The notes below the pieces were generated by a model. It did not search any database. It was given only the letters and a program-made list of their open reading frames with translations, and had not been told where the DNA came from. Below are positions 23,905 through 34,906 of a stretch of DNA of 64,000 bases, one piece after another. The position numbers and the translations under genes are program-made. The DNA is from Cladocopium goreaui (Eukaryota > Sar > Dinophyceae > Suessiales > Symbiodiniaceae), in assembly GCA_947184155.2 (NCBI GenBank), contig CAMXCT020006445.1, positions 1,078,723 through 1,142,722 of the forward strand, in the 5' to 3' direction. Position 1 is the stretch's first letter, and every line of letters begins with the position of its first letter.

Positions 23905-24263
23905 GTGACTAATAGTGGTCAAAATCCACAACTTTCAGCAAACACAAGATATCTCTGATAGCAGTTAATCAGAGATGGCCAACCACCACAAACATTTAAA
24001 ACCATGATGATCATATAGAAAGTGGACAGCACTTCTAAGAACCAACATGAAGCGACAATGGCGCATCTTACCGACATAACATGTCATGAATCGTGCTAAA
24101 TTACCTCACTGATTCTGGAAACATAGTCAGTAGTTATAGTAGGGTTTAAATATACCATTTTAACATCAAACAAATAACAGTGTTACCATTTTCATATATC
24201 TATCAGGTATTTTCATATAGTATGGGCTTATTATACCATTCTCATTAAATCAATGGGAATTCC

Positions 24264-24386
24264 AGGCTCCTAAAATGGAGGTACTGTACCATATAAGGCC
24301 ATATTTTGCTGGGATATATCCCCTGACATAGGCCTTACATAGGTCTTATATATGGTAGGTACCTCCAATCTAGGTTCCTAAAATGG
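24264..24386 (+). mobile_element. E-family inverted-repeat element
   Basis: GGCTCCTAAAATGGAGGTAC against GTACCTCCAATCTAGGTTCC. A second copy in the opposite orientation is at 43613-43738. Confidence 0.7.
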
Positions 24387-24492
24387 CCATTCTCATTAAA
24401 ATACCCTGATTTCAGGTCAGTAAATGCTGAAAATTCGACCCTTCTCCCGGTGACGTCGGCCATCTGCCGCCATCCATCGCCATCGCCCGCAG

Positions 24493-27400
24493 CTAGCGAC
24501 TTGGAGCAGTTCGAGTCCCTCTTCAACGCCGCCGACCTCTGTGCGCTGCGGCGCCGGGTGCTGCAGGATGTGCGAATTCAGCTGATGCCGTAGCTTGGAA
24601 GAACTTGGGGGAATCCGGGGCCGAGAAGAAGTGGACATGACTTGTTACCCTCTGGTTATGTCAAAATAGCTATTGAAAATGGCCATAGAAATAGTGGATT
24701 TTCCCATTAAAAATGGTGATTTTCCATATAGTTATGTAAACGTTTACCAGAGGGTAATGGTTTATTCATGGGTTAGTACATCCAATATAAATCTATAAAA
24801 ATGGGGCCATTCATGGGAATAATCGGCTATAATGGAATATGTTTGTTCCTAAATGTTGCGAACAATAGGTGTTCAAGCGCCAATTAATAGGGATACTGTG
24901 GGGGGTTCACCAGCAAAATATGGGATTCATGGATGATCATGTGGTAAACCCAACCAGAAACCTACTTTTTGGGCATGGCTTAGACGTTTTTTACACATTT
25001 ATGGTCATACTGGTAACTTCTATCTACTTGACCAAATGACAATTGGATATAATTGGGTTTTCCCAACCCCACTTCCAGCTTTTAATCTTTTTTTTGCGAC
25101 CCTTAGCCGAACTCCAAAGGCCTCGCGGAACTCACGTCGTCGCCGCTAGGTATTTGCAACGCCAGCTGGCAAGTGGCGGGGTCTTTTCGAGGTATTCCTC
25201 ACAGTTCATCGGCCAGTGACTTGGCTACGGCGCCACAGTGCTTCAATGATGAGGAGTTCACTATGATTTAAACTAAGGAAAACGTGTTGATAATGATTTA
25301 AATGGGGAAATTGAGCATTTAATTGGTGAACATGGGGATATTATCTGATATATTTATAACCAAACATATGACATTTGGGTGAGTCCGAAAATGGGGCACA
25401 CACACCCAAAATGGCTTTGTATCATAGCATATCATAGCAAACATGATGATTGACATTGATTCATTAATCATTAATTTTGAGGGTACTCTATGTGTTTTTC
25501 AGACAGGCCCAAATTGGCCATCGAAGCAAAGCCACGTTTGTCTCAGCCATGCCAGCCAGTTTGAGTTATTTCAGCAGTTACATATAAGTCAGAAAAAAAA
25601 GGCAAACATGCGTTTGGAAGATGAATCCACTGTTGGATTTGCGTGTGTTCCTCTGCCAAATCGAATCAGTGGATACATGATATCCGAAAGGAGTCATATC
25701 CCACATACCTTCCAGTAAACTAAGATAGCTATGGAAAATCATCATATTTAATATAGGTAAATCAACTATAAAGTGCCATTTTCTATAGCTCTATTATAGT
25801 TACCAGAGGACATTTCCAATGGTGAGGTTAGTGAAGGACATGGATCTGCGCCTCTTCGAGCCGGGACAAGTGACTCTTGGCACATCGGGTTGGTGATTGT
25901 GGCGGAGATTGCGACACTTCACTGGTAAGCCAACTTACCCCACAGCTAAGGTACCATGGGTTTCAAGATTTTGATATGATAATATGATATAATACATGTC
26001 AAAAAACATATATTATAATGTATAATCATGATCTGGCGATGGAGGGAGAGAGAGAGAGAGAGAGATAATGATTATAGAGCAAATTGGCAGTTGATGGGTT
26101 TCGGTTGTAATTTGAGATGCCTTTCAGAAGTACATATAGAGATTTTTGCTTTTTATACCCATTCAATTCGGGTATCAGGGCCGAGAATTGGCCACAAAAG
26201 CAGTTTCCAGTGGGGTTATGGACTTTGCGTGTCTCAAATTTGAGACAAGCCACTGGAAACAGAAAAAACATCGTGTATCTTGAGACACTTGAGCTATTGA
26301 AAATACATTGGTTGATGGGTTATTACAGGGTAATGGGGAGTATGATGACCCATAGTGGTGCTCGCTTTCAGACAGGTCCACGAAATTGTGCAGGTCGCTC
26401 GCATTGCCGCAGCTTAGGATCTTCAAGGAGAAATCCTTGGGTCGCAGCATCGGCATCTTAGTGTCTGGCTGTGTGGACATCATCGCCAATGGACGCAAGG
26501 CCGTTGGATCGAAACGAATTTCTGGGAGACTGGTAGAGGATGAGGTGCCAAAATGACAGTCTGCTGACCGTATGATGTTGGAAGCAATAAGTAAACAGTG
26601 CCACAGTAATTATTTGTGGGATGTTTTGGAAAGGATGCTGGGAGATCTAGATTCGAAATGTTTGTTTCTGCAGGGGTGGGCTGGATTGCTCAAGTTTTTT
26701 GATGCATTTTCTGGTTCAGGAGTTGCACCGGTAAAGCTTAGACGTTGTTAAGCAGGTGAATCCTGTTGGTTGCTCCTGAGCCTACCTAAATCCTATCATA
26801 GAAGCAGCTCCCACGTGTAGGTCAGATGTTTGACCCTAGCTGGAGAATTTTTGGGGATTGATTGAACAGGGAAATTCCACTGGAGTTTCTGACCTGGCAT
26901 CGACTACTAAATGGGCACTTGGATGCAACTGGGGCTAGAACCGTGCAGATTTTCCCTGACACTGTAACCAAAACCCCGACATCACGAGGTCGTGTCCAAG
27001 TCCAATACTTATACATCAACTTTCATGAACTTATACCCAACATAAACCTATATAGTTGGCCTGGATACAAACCAATTTACCTACTAAATCAAGTAAAACT
27101 CCCAATTAAATCTGACATTTCCATGATTGTCCATCATTGTTGCTTGTTAAATCTTAATTTTCCTCTTGATATGGGACCAATGGACCCCGTGTCCAGCTCC
27201 AAAATTTTCATTTGACAACTGATCCCAACGAAAACCTTTTTTTTTTCAGGCCATAATTTTTGTTTGTTGGACTGGATCCCAAATTTCCATAAGTTTACAA
27301 TTTTTACTCACAAATCAATTTTCATCAACGATCATCAACTGTAGGAGAACTGTACCCACCATAAACCTACGAAGAATCAACAATCCAAGTTATAAATCTC

Positions 27401-28149
27401 GATTTTCCAGCATTGTGCATCATCTTTTGCGTAAGTTGAATCCCTATCAAAAGCCCTGTTTGCAGAGGACCCCAGTTGCGTTGTGAATTCAGGTCATGTC
27501 CAAGTCGGACAGCGGCCAAGAGATCGGCGAGGCGGCCTTGTTCGAGAGCGCCTACCGCCGCCATGCCACCACCCGATGTTCGCAGAGCTGCGAGACGCTG
27601 ATGTGCCATGGCATTTGTGGAGTTAGGGAAACATTATGTATATTTTTTTAATATATTTTATAAATATATCAAATATATATATAATATTATATATATTAAT
27701 ATATTATAATATATTATAATATAGTAGATTTTAGATCCCTCCCAATGATGGGGACCATGGGGAGGCCCTTATAGTGGTTCGCTGAAATGTTTGGGATGCT
27801 TTTAAGATTGACTTTGTTCCACCATTTTTGGGTTAAAGTTAAAGTCATGTTGGGTTTAGGACCTTGAACCATGAACCTTCTGAAACGTCACTGCTCCTGG
27901 CCCTAAAAACAGATGGAAACGTGTTCCTAGGATTTTAGAGATGAAATTGACCTGACAGTTTCCAGATTTCAAATTGAACTAGTTCAATTTGTAATTTGAG
28001 AATTGCCATAGATGCTTCCTTCAAAAAGATTAACCCATTCATCACACTTGAGACCCATGAATAGCCTCAGGTTTTTGGCCAGCCGCGATGCCTTCTACGC
28101 CTGCTTAGCCAAGTTTCCAGAAGAGTTTCTTCGCCAAAGTGGCGCTAGA
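24493..28149 (+). CDS. cNMP-binding domain 3 (most canonical), exons 28-33
   Basis: Exons 24493-24569 (FESLFNAADLCALRRRVLQ), 25107-25149 (PNSKGLAELTSSPL), 25832-25869 (KDMDLRLFEPGQ), 26413-26532 (SLGRSIGILVSGCVDIIANG), 27493-27602 (IGEAALFESAYRRHATTRCS) and 28071-28149 (FLASRDAFYACLAKFPEEF). From 25107 to 28149 every splice phase matches. The module has the F-x-P-G entry, the G-I-L-V-S-G turn, the phosphate-binding-cassette Glu (GEAAL) and Arg (RRHAT), and the typical SRDAFYxxLAKFPE helix. It is the member most likely to bind a cyclic nucleotide. Exons 29 and 30 are micro-exons of 43 and 38 nt. Confidence 0.8.
24646..24756 (+). mobile_element. A-family element after an exon
   Basis: TACCCTCTGGTTATGTC and CGTTTACCAGAGGGTA. 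It starts 76 nt after the donor of exon 24493-24569. Confidence 0.85.
25706..25812 (+). mobile_element. A-family element before a micro-exon
   Basis: TACCTTCCAGTAAACTAAG and TATAGTTACCAGAGGA. It ends 19 nt before the 38-nt exon at 25832. Confidence 0.75.
26040..26066. repeat. GA microsatellite
   Basis: GGGAGAGAGAGAGAGAGAGA, in the intron before exon 26413. Confidence 0.9.
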
Positions 28150-28383
28150 GTGGAGGTTGAAGCACGATGATCCCCGAAGTTGCTGTCATACAAATCTGTA
28201 TACATCTGAAGATGCAGCTGCAGCAGCACTAAGTTTAACACTAGCTAAGCCACATCAATATGTTTCCTCTTTTTCATGTTATCACATGTGTATATACATA
28301 TATTAGTTATATTTAGTTATATCATGTTATATCTATATAGTTATATCTAGTTATATACTTGGTCCATCCCTGTATAGTGTCAG

Positions 28384-31374
28384 GAGGGAGCAGCGCAACA
28401 TGATGATCATGATGAACTCAGGAAGATCAAGCTCTCGGTGCAGGTGCGGCACCGCATCTCCATGACGGTTGCTCGGTGCCAATCCAGTGTCACAACTTGG
28501 GGTTTGTATGGTGGTTTTATGGAGGATCTATGGTAGAAATTATGGAAGATAGTTCGCTGATAATGGTGGGTTTATGGTAGATATATCGAAGTACTCAAAG
28601 AAGATCTATAAACACACTTATAACTTGGGTTGACTTGGATTGAGATAACTATAGTTTGATGTATGGATTGACTATTCAACAGTAGTGATCATTAACTATA
28701 TGAGTTTATGGTAGGTATATCGAATACCACCTTGCAGGTTGTTCGCCAGACATTGTTTGGTGGTTGACATGGTTTGGAAGTGATGCACATTTGGGTTTTT
28801 GACCGTTTTAATATGTTTTAAATATGTTCAACCCCCCTTGGAACTGAGATGTAGTGGGATGGTGCTGCCCTGACGACGACTCAGTCGGATGATACCGGCC
28901 TAGAGTGAGGTCATGATAAGATTCCAAAATTGGATTGCCCCGATGCCAAGCGAGGTTATGACATAGCCCCATCCACCTTTATTCCTTCGGATCATGTACT
29001 CCCTTTGTTTCATTGGTCAACCCCTGTTTCCCAGCAATTAGGCCATAAACCAAGACGATTCCAAGGCGCTCGCTTCATAAAGCAGCCACAGGAATTCCAC
29101 GATCATCCGGACACCAGCTCATGAAAACATGTTTTCCAACCTAACTGGATTCGGCGGGGACCTATCTCAGCCAAGCTTAGGTCATGAAATACATTGTGAG
29201 AGATATTGCACCTCATATGTAGTATATAAAGTTCTCTGCTGTTTCAAAATCATGTCAACCCCTGTGTTTAATCCAAGCGAGCTTCGGCAAAAGACTTGCT
29301 CAACTGTTGGGCTGATTCGCTGGTTACAAAGCAAGAAATACGTCACTGGGGTCTTCGGTCTTCACCTTCTAGGTACGGTATTTGTTTGTTGGTTTCAGAT
29401 GGTTAAAACCCTTAACTTCCCCAGCAACAACATCCCCATGGCCAAGGTCATGATTAGTAAATATTAGACAATCTTATTAAATATCCTCTCAACATCCATT
29501 AGCTTTCAGTTTTACACAACTTCTGCATGTTGTAAATTCCTAGCCGTAAGGCAAACCCTTGGAAACCTGCGGGAAACAAACAGTAAAAGCATCAGTAATA
29601 AGCAGTATCATCATTCCCCATCAAGGCCATCAAAAAATCATAGTAAATCCTCAGGTTCTGAAGGAGCCCTTCCACATGTGCGACCCCGCCTTCCTACACC
29701 TGGTCTGCACGGAGTGCGAAGTCGTTCACCTCACCTGGCCCAAGACGGCCACGAGTCCGGAGCAGGACGAGGTGGGGACGGTTGAGGGATCGCACTTACC
29801 CTCTGGTAATTTAACAGTTTGCTATTGAAAATGGCCATAGAAATAGTGGATTTTCCATGGGTTTATAGTGATTTAATGGGATTTATAGTGGTTTAATGGA
29901 TTTTCCCATGAACAATGCTGATTTTCCATAGTTTTTTGTATGTTTACCAGAGGGTACCATCCCCAGGCATTGGTTTTCCAAGTTCACCAAACTTCAAAAA
30001 AGTGGGTTTACCCTCTGGCAATCAAACACGGCGAAGGAAAACCCACTATTTTTGATTATTTTCCCATGAACAAAATCCATTTGCTATGGGTAATCCATTG
30101 CTATGGGAATGTCCGATTAATTTCCCATGAGCAATCATTTCCCCCACTATTTTTGCAGGGGATTTCCATTGCTATGTTTGATTGCCGGAGTGTATTTCCG
30201 ATGAATTTCCCGTAAATAGCCCATGAAAAATCGCTACCCCGTCTACCCTGTGCGTCCAAGACATCTGGATCCCAGGGACCTAGGGAAGGATGCTGCAGCA
30301 GGGGTGAGGAAGATGTGCACAGCCGACATGTCATTCTACTCATTAGTTGCACAAATTCTTGAAGATAAACAATTGAGAATTAATATATGTTGATGCACAA
30401 TTTATGCACAATTTCAGACCTGGCCGTGGACAAACCGTGCACAAACCGTGGAAAGACCTATCTAGAGCGTGGACAGGGGTACTGGAGTGTTCAACTAATT
30501 TCATGTTGTTGTGCTACAGCAGGATTTTGGATCCACCCTATATACATGGGCAACAATTTGGGTTTCAATCTGGATACTCTTGATGGCACAAGAATTCAGA
30601 CAAATACAGTTTTAAGGCCAGAATCCTTGGCCCTTATTTAGGTCTTTTGTTGCTTTAATAGGTCTTTATGTAAAGTCCTATTCCGGACAGGACTTTTTGG
30701 ACTGTTAGGAACTATCAAATCCCATTGATATATGCCATTAAATCATTGTAAAATCCAATGAAATCCCCAATGAGAACCTTAGAAAAGTCACTGTAAGGTC
30801 TTTGTCTTCCAGGTGATGCACCTCTGCTACACCGGGGATTTGGTCGTGGAGGAGGAGAACTCTGAGGTGCGGCGGGAGCTTGAACCCACTGACGAACCTG
30901 GTCAGTCACCATGGGCCTAACAATGCGCCCGAAGGTGCCTTCGCGTTTCGCCAAGAAATGGGAGATTTTCGGGTCTCTCGGACGCTTTTCCATGGCCTCA
31001 ATTGGAAGCCATGGATATCATATAATATCATATAGCTAGATCTTGATGTAACTCCCACCATCCCACCATCATATAGCCAATGATATCATATAATATCATA
31101 TAGCTAGATCTTGATGTAACTCCCACCATCCCACCATCATATAGCCAATGATATCATATAATATCATATAGCTAGATCTTGATGTAAGTCATCTACAATA
31201 AGATTATAGCCCAATGATAGTGAAGCTCCTCCCACCATCCCACCATCATTGGCAACTGCGGACCTCAACGGTCCCAGGTTACGGGCTGCCCTGGGGCTCC
31301 GCACCGGGCCGCCGGAGTACAAACTGATGGCCGGCCGCCAGGGCTGTACGTTGGTCAAGGTCACCTGGGAAGCC
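28384..31374 (+). CDS. cNMP-binding-like domain 4, exons 34-37
   Basis: Exon 28384-28467 (DDHDELRKIKLSVQVRHRIS) resembles the helical linker before a CNBD. It joins in phase 0 to 29655-29771 (PFHMCDPAFLHLVCTECEVV), which joins in phase 0 to 30813-30900 (VMHLCYTGDLVVEEENS, donor CTG|GTCAGT). Exon 31278-31374 reads LRAALGLRTGPPEYKLMA then GCTLVKVTWEA, the last strand and helix of the fold. The junction 30900/31278 is one base out of phase, so a micro-exon is probably missing. No GE..RxAT phosphate cassette is visible. The module is probably structural. Confidence 0.65.
29797..29956 (+). mobile_element. A-family element with nested F-type insertion
   Basis: Perfect ends TACCCTCTGGTAATTTAAC and TGTTTACCAGAGGGTA. 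An extra roughly 40 bp (29858-29897, TTTATAGTGATTTAATGGG type) interrupts the centre and is flanked by a repeated GGATTTTCC. It starts 25 nt after exon 29655-29771. Confidence 0.8.
30009..30194 (+). mobile_element. A-family element, CAATCAAACA subtype, expanded
   Basis: TACCCTCTGGCAATCAAACA and TGTTTGATTGCCGGAGTGTA. The interior is partly duplicated (CCATTTGCTATGGG and CCATTGCTATGGG). Confidence 0.7.
31016..31245. repeat. 68-bp tandem repeat, about three copies
   Basis: The unit contains ATCATATAGCTAGATCTTGA then CTCCCACCATCCCACCATCA. It lies immediately upstream of exon 31278. Confidence 0.85.
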
Positions 31375-31414
31375 GTGCAGCAGGCGCCGTAGGGTTTTTG
31401 TTGGGAGGGATGGA

Positions 31415-31520
31415 TACCCTCTGGTAAACTAACATAACTATGGAAAATCACCATTTTCAATGGGAAAATCCACTATTTCTATGGCCATTTTCAATAGCTA
31501 TGTTAAATTACCAGAGGGTA
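31415..31520 (+). mobile_element. A-family element, near-perfect copy
   Basis: TACCCTCTGGTAAACTAAC and GTTAAATTACCAGAGGGTA. The flanking ATGGA occurs on both sides and could be a target-site duplication. It starts 40 nt after exon 31278-31374. Confidence 0.85.
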
Positions 31521-32151
31521 ATGGATGGAACATGGTGTTTTTTTCCAGGGAAACTGGATGGAAAATGCTAAAAAAGTGGGGTATCGATGATGGTTTGATG
31601 ATGGTTTTTGATGAACAAAACATGCTGTAAGTTAAGATTTGCTTCGGTTTAGTGATGTTGCATGAGTCCGCTTCCTGCTTGATTGATGAACAGTGCTTGC
31701 AATTCTGATACAGGATTTTATACCCCTCTTGCAATCAGAATTTGAAGGAAACATTCGCCACTCAAAGGTGAGTTTGGACATAACAAATCGTAGAGCCGAA
31801 AGGTTCTCAGTGTAAATCCTCAGTGTAAAGATATGGGAATGGATCAATACCTATGAAAATACCATTTTTAGGGGGTTATTCACATCCATTTTAACCCAGC
31901 TATTTTGATGTGAACAGAAGGGGTACTATTGGTTTTGACAGATCCCTTAAAATGATCCATTTAAGTCCCCATTTTTTTCCTGTGTCCACCATAGTACCGT
32001 CATTGTTTGTTGGTTCAAGCTATTTTAAAACTGATTTCAATCCAAGAAGATCAGATGTTTCCCTGAAATCCATGATTGTTGGTTCATTGTTAAATAGATT
32101 TTCTCAAGAAGATCCATGGCCATTGCGTTTCCCTGCGCATGGCAGTGGCAG

Positions 32152-34791
32152 GCCCTGTTGTTCTTCCCAAATCAGTTGCCACGTCTGCTGCGCATGGCTG
32201 GATGCACGGAAATGCCGCACAACCATCCCTTCCGCGGAAGAGAGACGTTGGTGTTCCCCGGCGGAGCTTCGTCCGTGGTGCAGACGTCAAAAGTTTCGCG
32301 TGAAGGGATGATTTGGGGTTTAAATCTGAAGATAAAAATGCCATACATGGAACCTGGAATTGGTCAGTGTGTGCAGTGCAATAACTTGGACATTGAACAT
32401 ATTGGACTTTCGTGAAATCCTCTGAAAGCTCAATGTCTTGGGGCATTCTTTTAGAGGTTGTCCGCTTGACCGCAATCAGTGAGTCATGATGAGCATGGCA
32501 ACTTGGCCTACTTTTGCTATGCAAAGGGCTTAGATCATTTTGGAACTTACACGATTCTCTAAGATCTGACACGTTATTATAGAATATTATAGAATATGAT
32601 CGAATATTATCAATGGATTTGATCCAATATATCGAATTCTCTATATGCTTCAGCCACTTCTTGCCACTTCAGCCGCTCTACGGGCCGCCACCCAGGTGGG
32701 ACATCATCCAGCCCTTGATGTGTCGGGTCTTCTGTAACCTGGATCCTCGGCTTGGCTGCTTTCGACCTATGGCCGTGATATTTTTTAGGTGGGTAAAACA
32801 ATCATAAACCATCCCCAAATTTACCATATATATATATAAGTATAAATAGGTGGTTTTTGATGGTATGTTTACCATTCCCAGTCATGGGTGGTAAAAATGG
32901 CATTGTTTTACCCACATTAGAGTATCATTAGAGGTGATGTTTGGGTACAGCTGTGGCCATATGTGGCCATAATTTTACATTTGTGGGTCTCCAAGGTAAT
33001 GAAATGTTCACGGGACAAGTATGGATCCGAATTGAATAAGTTCAATCCACTCAGATCCACATTAATCATCATTAATCATTGATCATCATTAATCATTAAT
33101 CATCCTTAATCATCATTAATCATCATTAATCCACTACAATCCAAGGAGGTTTTGGACGGAAAGGGGTTCCTTCATCCCCAGGAGATTGATCACGAGTTTT
33201 GCCACGCTCCTCGGCGTTTTTTTTCCGCGATGGGCGAAGTGCTGCAGAACATCTCTGACTTTTGCACTTCGTGATTTTTGAGTGACTTTTACTATATCTT
33301 TTACTCTCATTCTCTAGTCTTTTGGGAGTTTTGACTTTGTAATTTTGCACCACATGAGGATTTTGGGCTGCAATGATCATGAAATGCCATGAAATGCCAT
33401 GATGCCAGCTTCGCTTCGCCATTTCTGCCGGGGATACGACGAGGTGTTGGCACCACACTTCAAAGCCTCCGTCTACGACGCAGGGTGTTGCCATGGCTTG
33501 GAAGGGTGGCAGGGTGGAAGGAGATCCTTCAGGATCCTTGCAGTATTTCTAATTGATCTAATTGGATCTTGGGGTTACTTACCTCCAATTACATCTCCAT
33601 ACATTTCTGGTTGGTTGTTTCCAACAACTTCTTATGTTCAATCAGTGCAATGTTCTTCTTGAGTCAATCATTATGTCAGGAAGCACTCCACGCAGAAGTG
33701 TATCTAGAACATTCTAGAACCAGCTAATCTTGGAGCCAATCCCCTCACTTGTAGGTGAAGCTTAGTTTAGTCAGTATCTTTTTTTTCCTTCAGGTCTTTG
33801 ATTTCAAAAATCCTGGTCTTGAAGGCTACAATGTGAGGCCCCCAAGATGGCTAAGTTGGTTTATAACTCCAATAACTATGGTTTATGGTACTTATAACAT
33901 CTTATAACTATATAGTTACTGGGGCGAATCTAAACCAACTTAGCCATCTTGGGGGCCTCACATTGTAGGGAAGTCCATCTCTCCCAAGCGTCGCCCTTGG
34001 TGTCACCGTGTCACCAGCCCGGCGCTTTCAGGTTTAATTACCCCAGAGGCGGGTCCTTCGAGATCCCTGCTGCTGTTGGTCTCTGGCTGCTCGGCAGTTT
34101 TTTTGAGATCCACAAGTGACAGTTAACTATGATGGTAGATATGGATTAACTATGGGTTATATGGTAATATATGGATATGTATGGATTAGCTATGATGTAA
34201 TATATAGATATATATATATACTGGTTGGTGGTTTGGAACATGAATTTTACTTTTCCAGATATTGGGAATGTCATCATCCCAACTGACGAACTCATATTTT
34301 TCAGAGGGGTAGGTATACCACCAACCAGGATCATTCAACACTTGGAAACTCTCAGCTGTGACAGTTGTGGTTTTGCAAGATTAACGCTTGGTCAGGTTTT
34401 CGGCAATCCATTCACCAATCAGTATGCATGGTTCCGAGACAACATGCGCTACGCCTCTCAGACTCTGGGGCGCATGTCCGCGACTTCGGTGTGATGGTCC
34501 ATGGTTAGGGCCTTCCTGATGATTTGGCTCGCAACATGCCCAAGAAAGTTCCAGCTTCTCCTTTCGGTGGTGCAGTGGGGAATGCAGTCTGGCTCTGCGT
34601 AATTGAAAGGATGTTATGCAGACTTCTTCCAAGACCTAATTTGGTGAAGGGCCGGCTGCCCGATTTCTGGCACGACATACAGCCTTTGCCGCCAACTCGA
34701 GCTTGGAAGTACATTGAAAAAGAGACGCAACAAGGCGCCTAAAGTTTTTGCAGACGTGGCGTGTATTGGATCGTATTCTCTGGCACCTGCA
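32152..34791 (+). CDS. cNMP-binding-like domain 5, exons 38-44
   Basis: Exon 32152-32274 (QLPRLLRMAGCTEMPHN then TLVFPGGASS) follows GGCAG and joins in phase to VTWEA of domain 4. Then come 32654-32695 (PLLATSAALRAATQ), 33182-about 33260 (EIDHEFCHAPRRFFSAMG), 33409-33484 (HFCRGYDEVLAPHFKASVYD), 34032-34096 (SLLLLVSGCSA), 34396-34488 (VFGNPFTNQYAWFRDN then MRYASQTLGRMSATS) and 34754-34791 (TWRVLDRILWHL). The LLLLVSG turn, FGN in place of FGE, and RYAS in place of RxAT identify a CNBD with a diverged phosphate cassette. Donor choices at 33260 and 34096 are inferred from phase. Confidence 0.65.
33060..33132. repeat. TAATCATCAT simple repeat
   Basis: Repeated ATTAATCATC units upstream of exon 33182. 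Confidence 0.8.
33836..33969 (+). mobile_element. D-family inverted-repeat element
   Basis: CTACAATGTGAGGCCCCCAA against TTGGGGGCCTCACATTGTAG, with GCTAAGTTGGTTTA against TAAACCAACTTAGC inside (one base different). The arms are about 40 bp. Confidence 0.85.
34221..34328 (+). mobile_element. B-family element, near-perfect copy
   Basis: CTGGTTGGTGGTTTGG and TATACCACCAACCAG, internal CATATTTTTCAG. It ends 67 nt before exon 34396. Confidence 0.85.
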
Positions 34792-34906
34792 GTGCGGGCC
34801 TTCCGCAGCAACGAAGGGGGAGTAAAAAAAAACAGTAAAAAGTATGCATGGTTCCTTTAGTTTTATCTACTCAGGGGCCTTACCAGAAATATCATCAGCA
34901 TTTCAG

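Noticed and set aside
28930..29124. Possible exon (GARFIKQPQEFHDHPDTSS near 29066-29121)
   Set aside because: There is an AAG acceptor, but the phase does not fit between 28467 and 29655, which already join in frame.
34524..34740. 72-codon frame starting MARNMPKKVPASPFGG
   Set aside because: No acceptor in phase, and exons 34396-34488 and 34754-34791 join without it.
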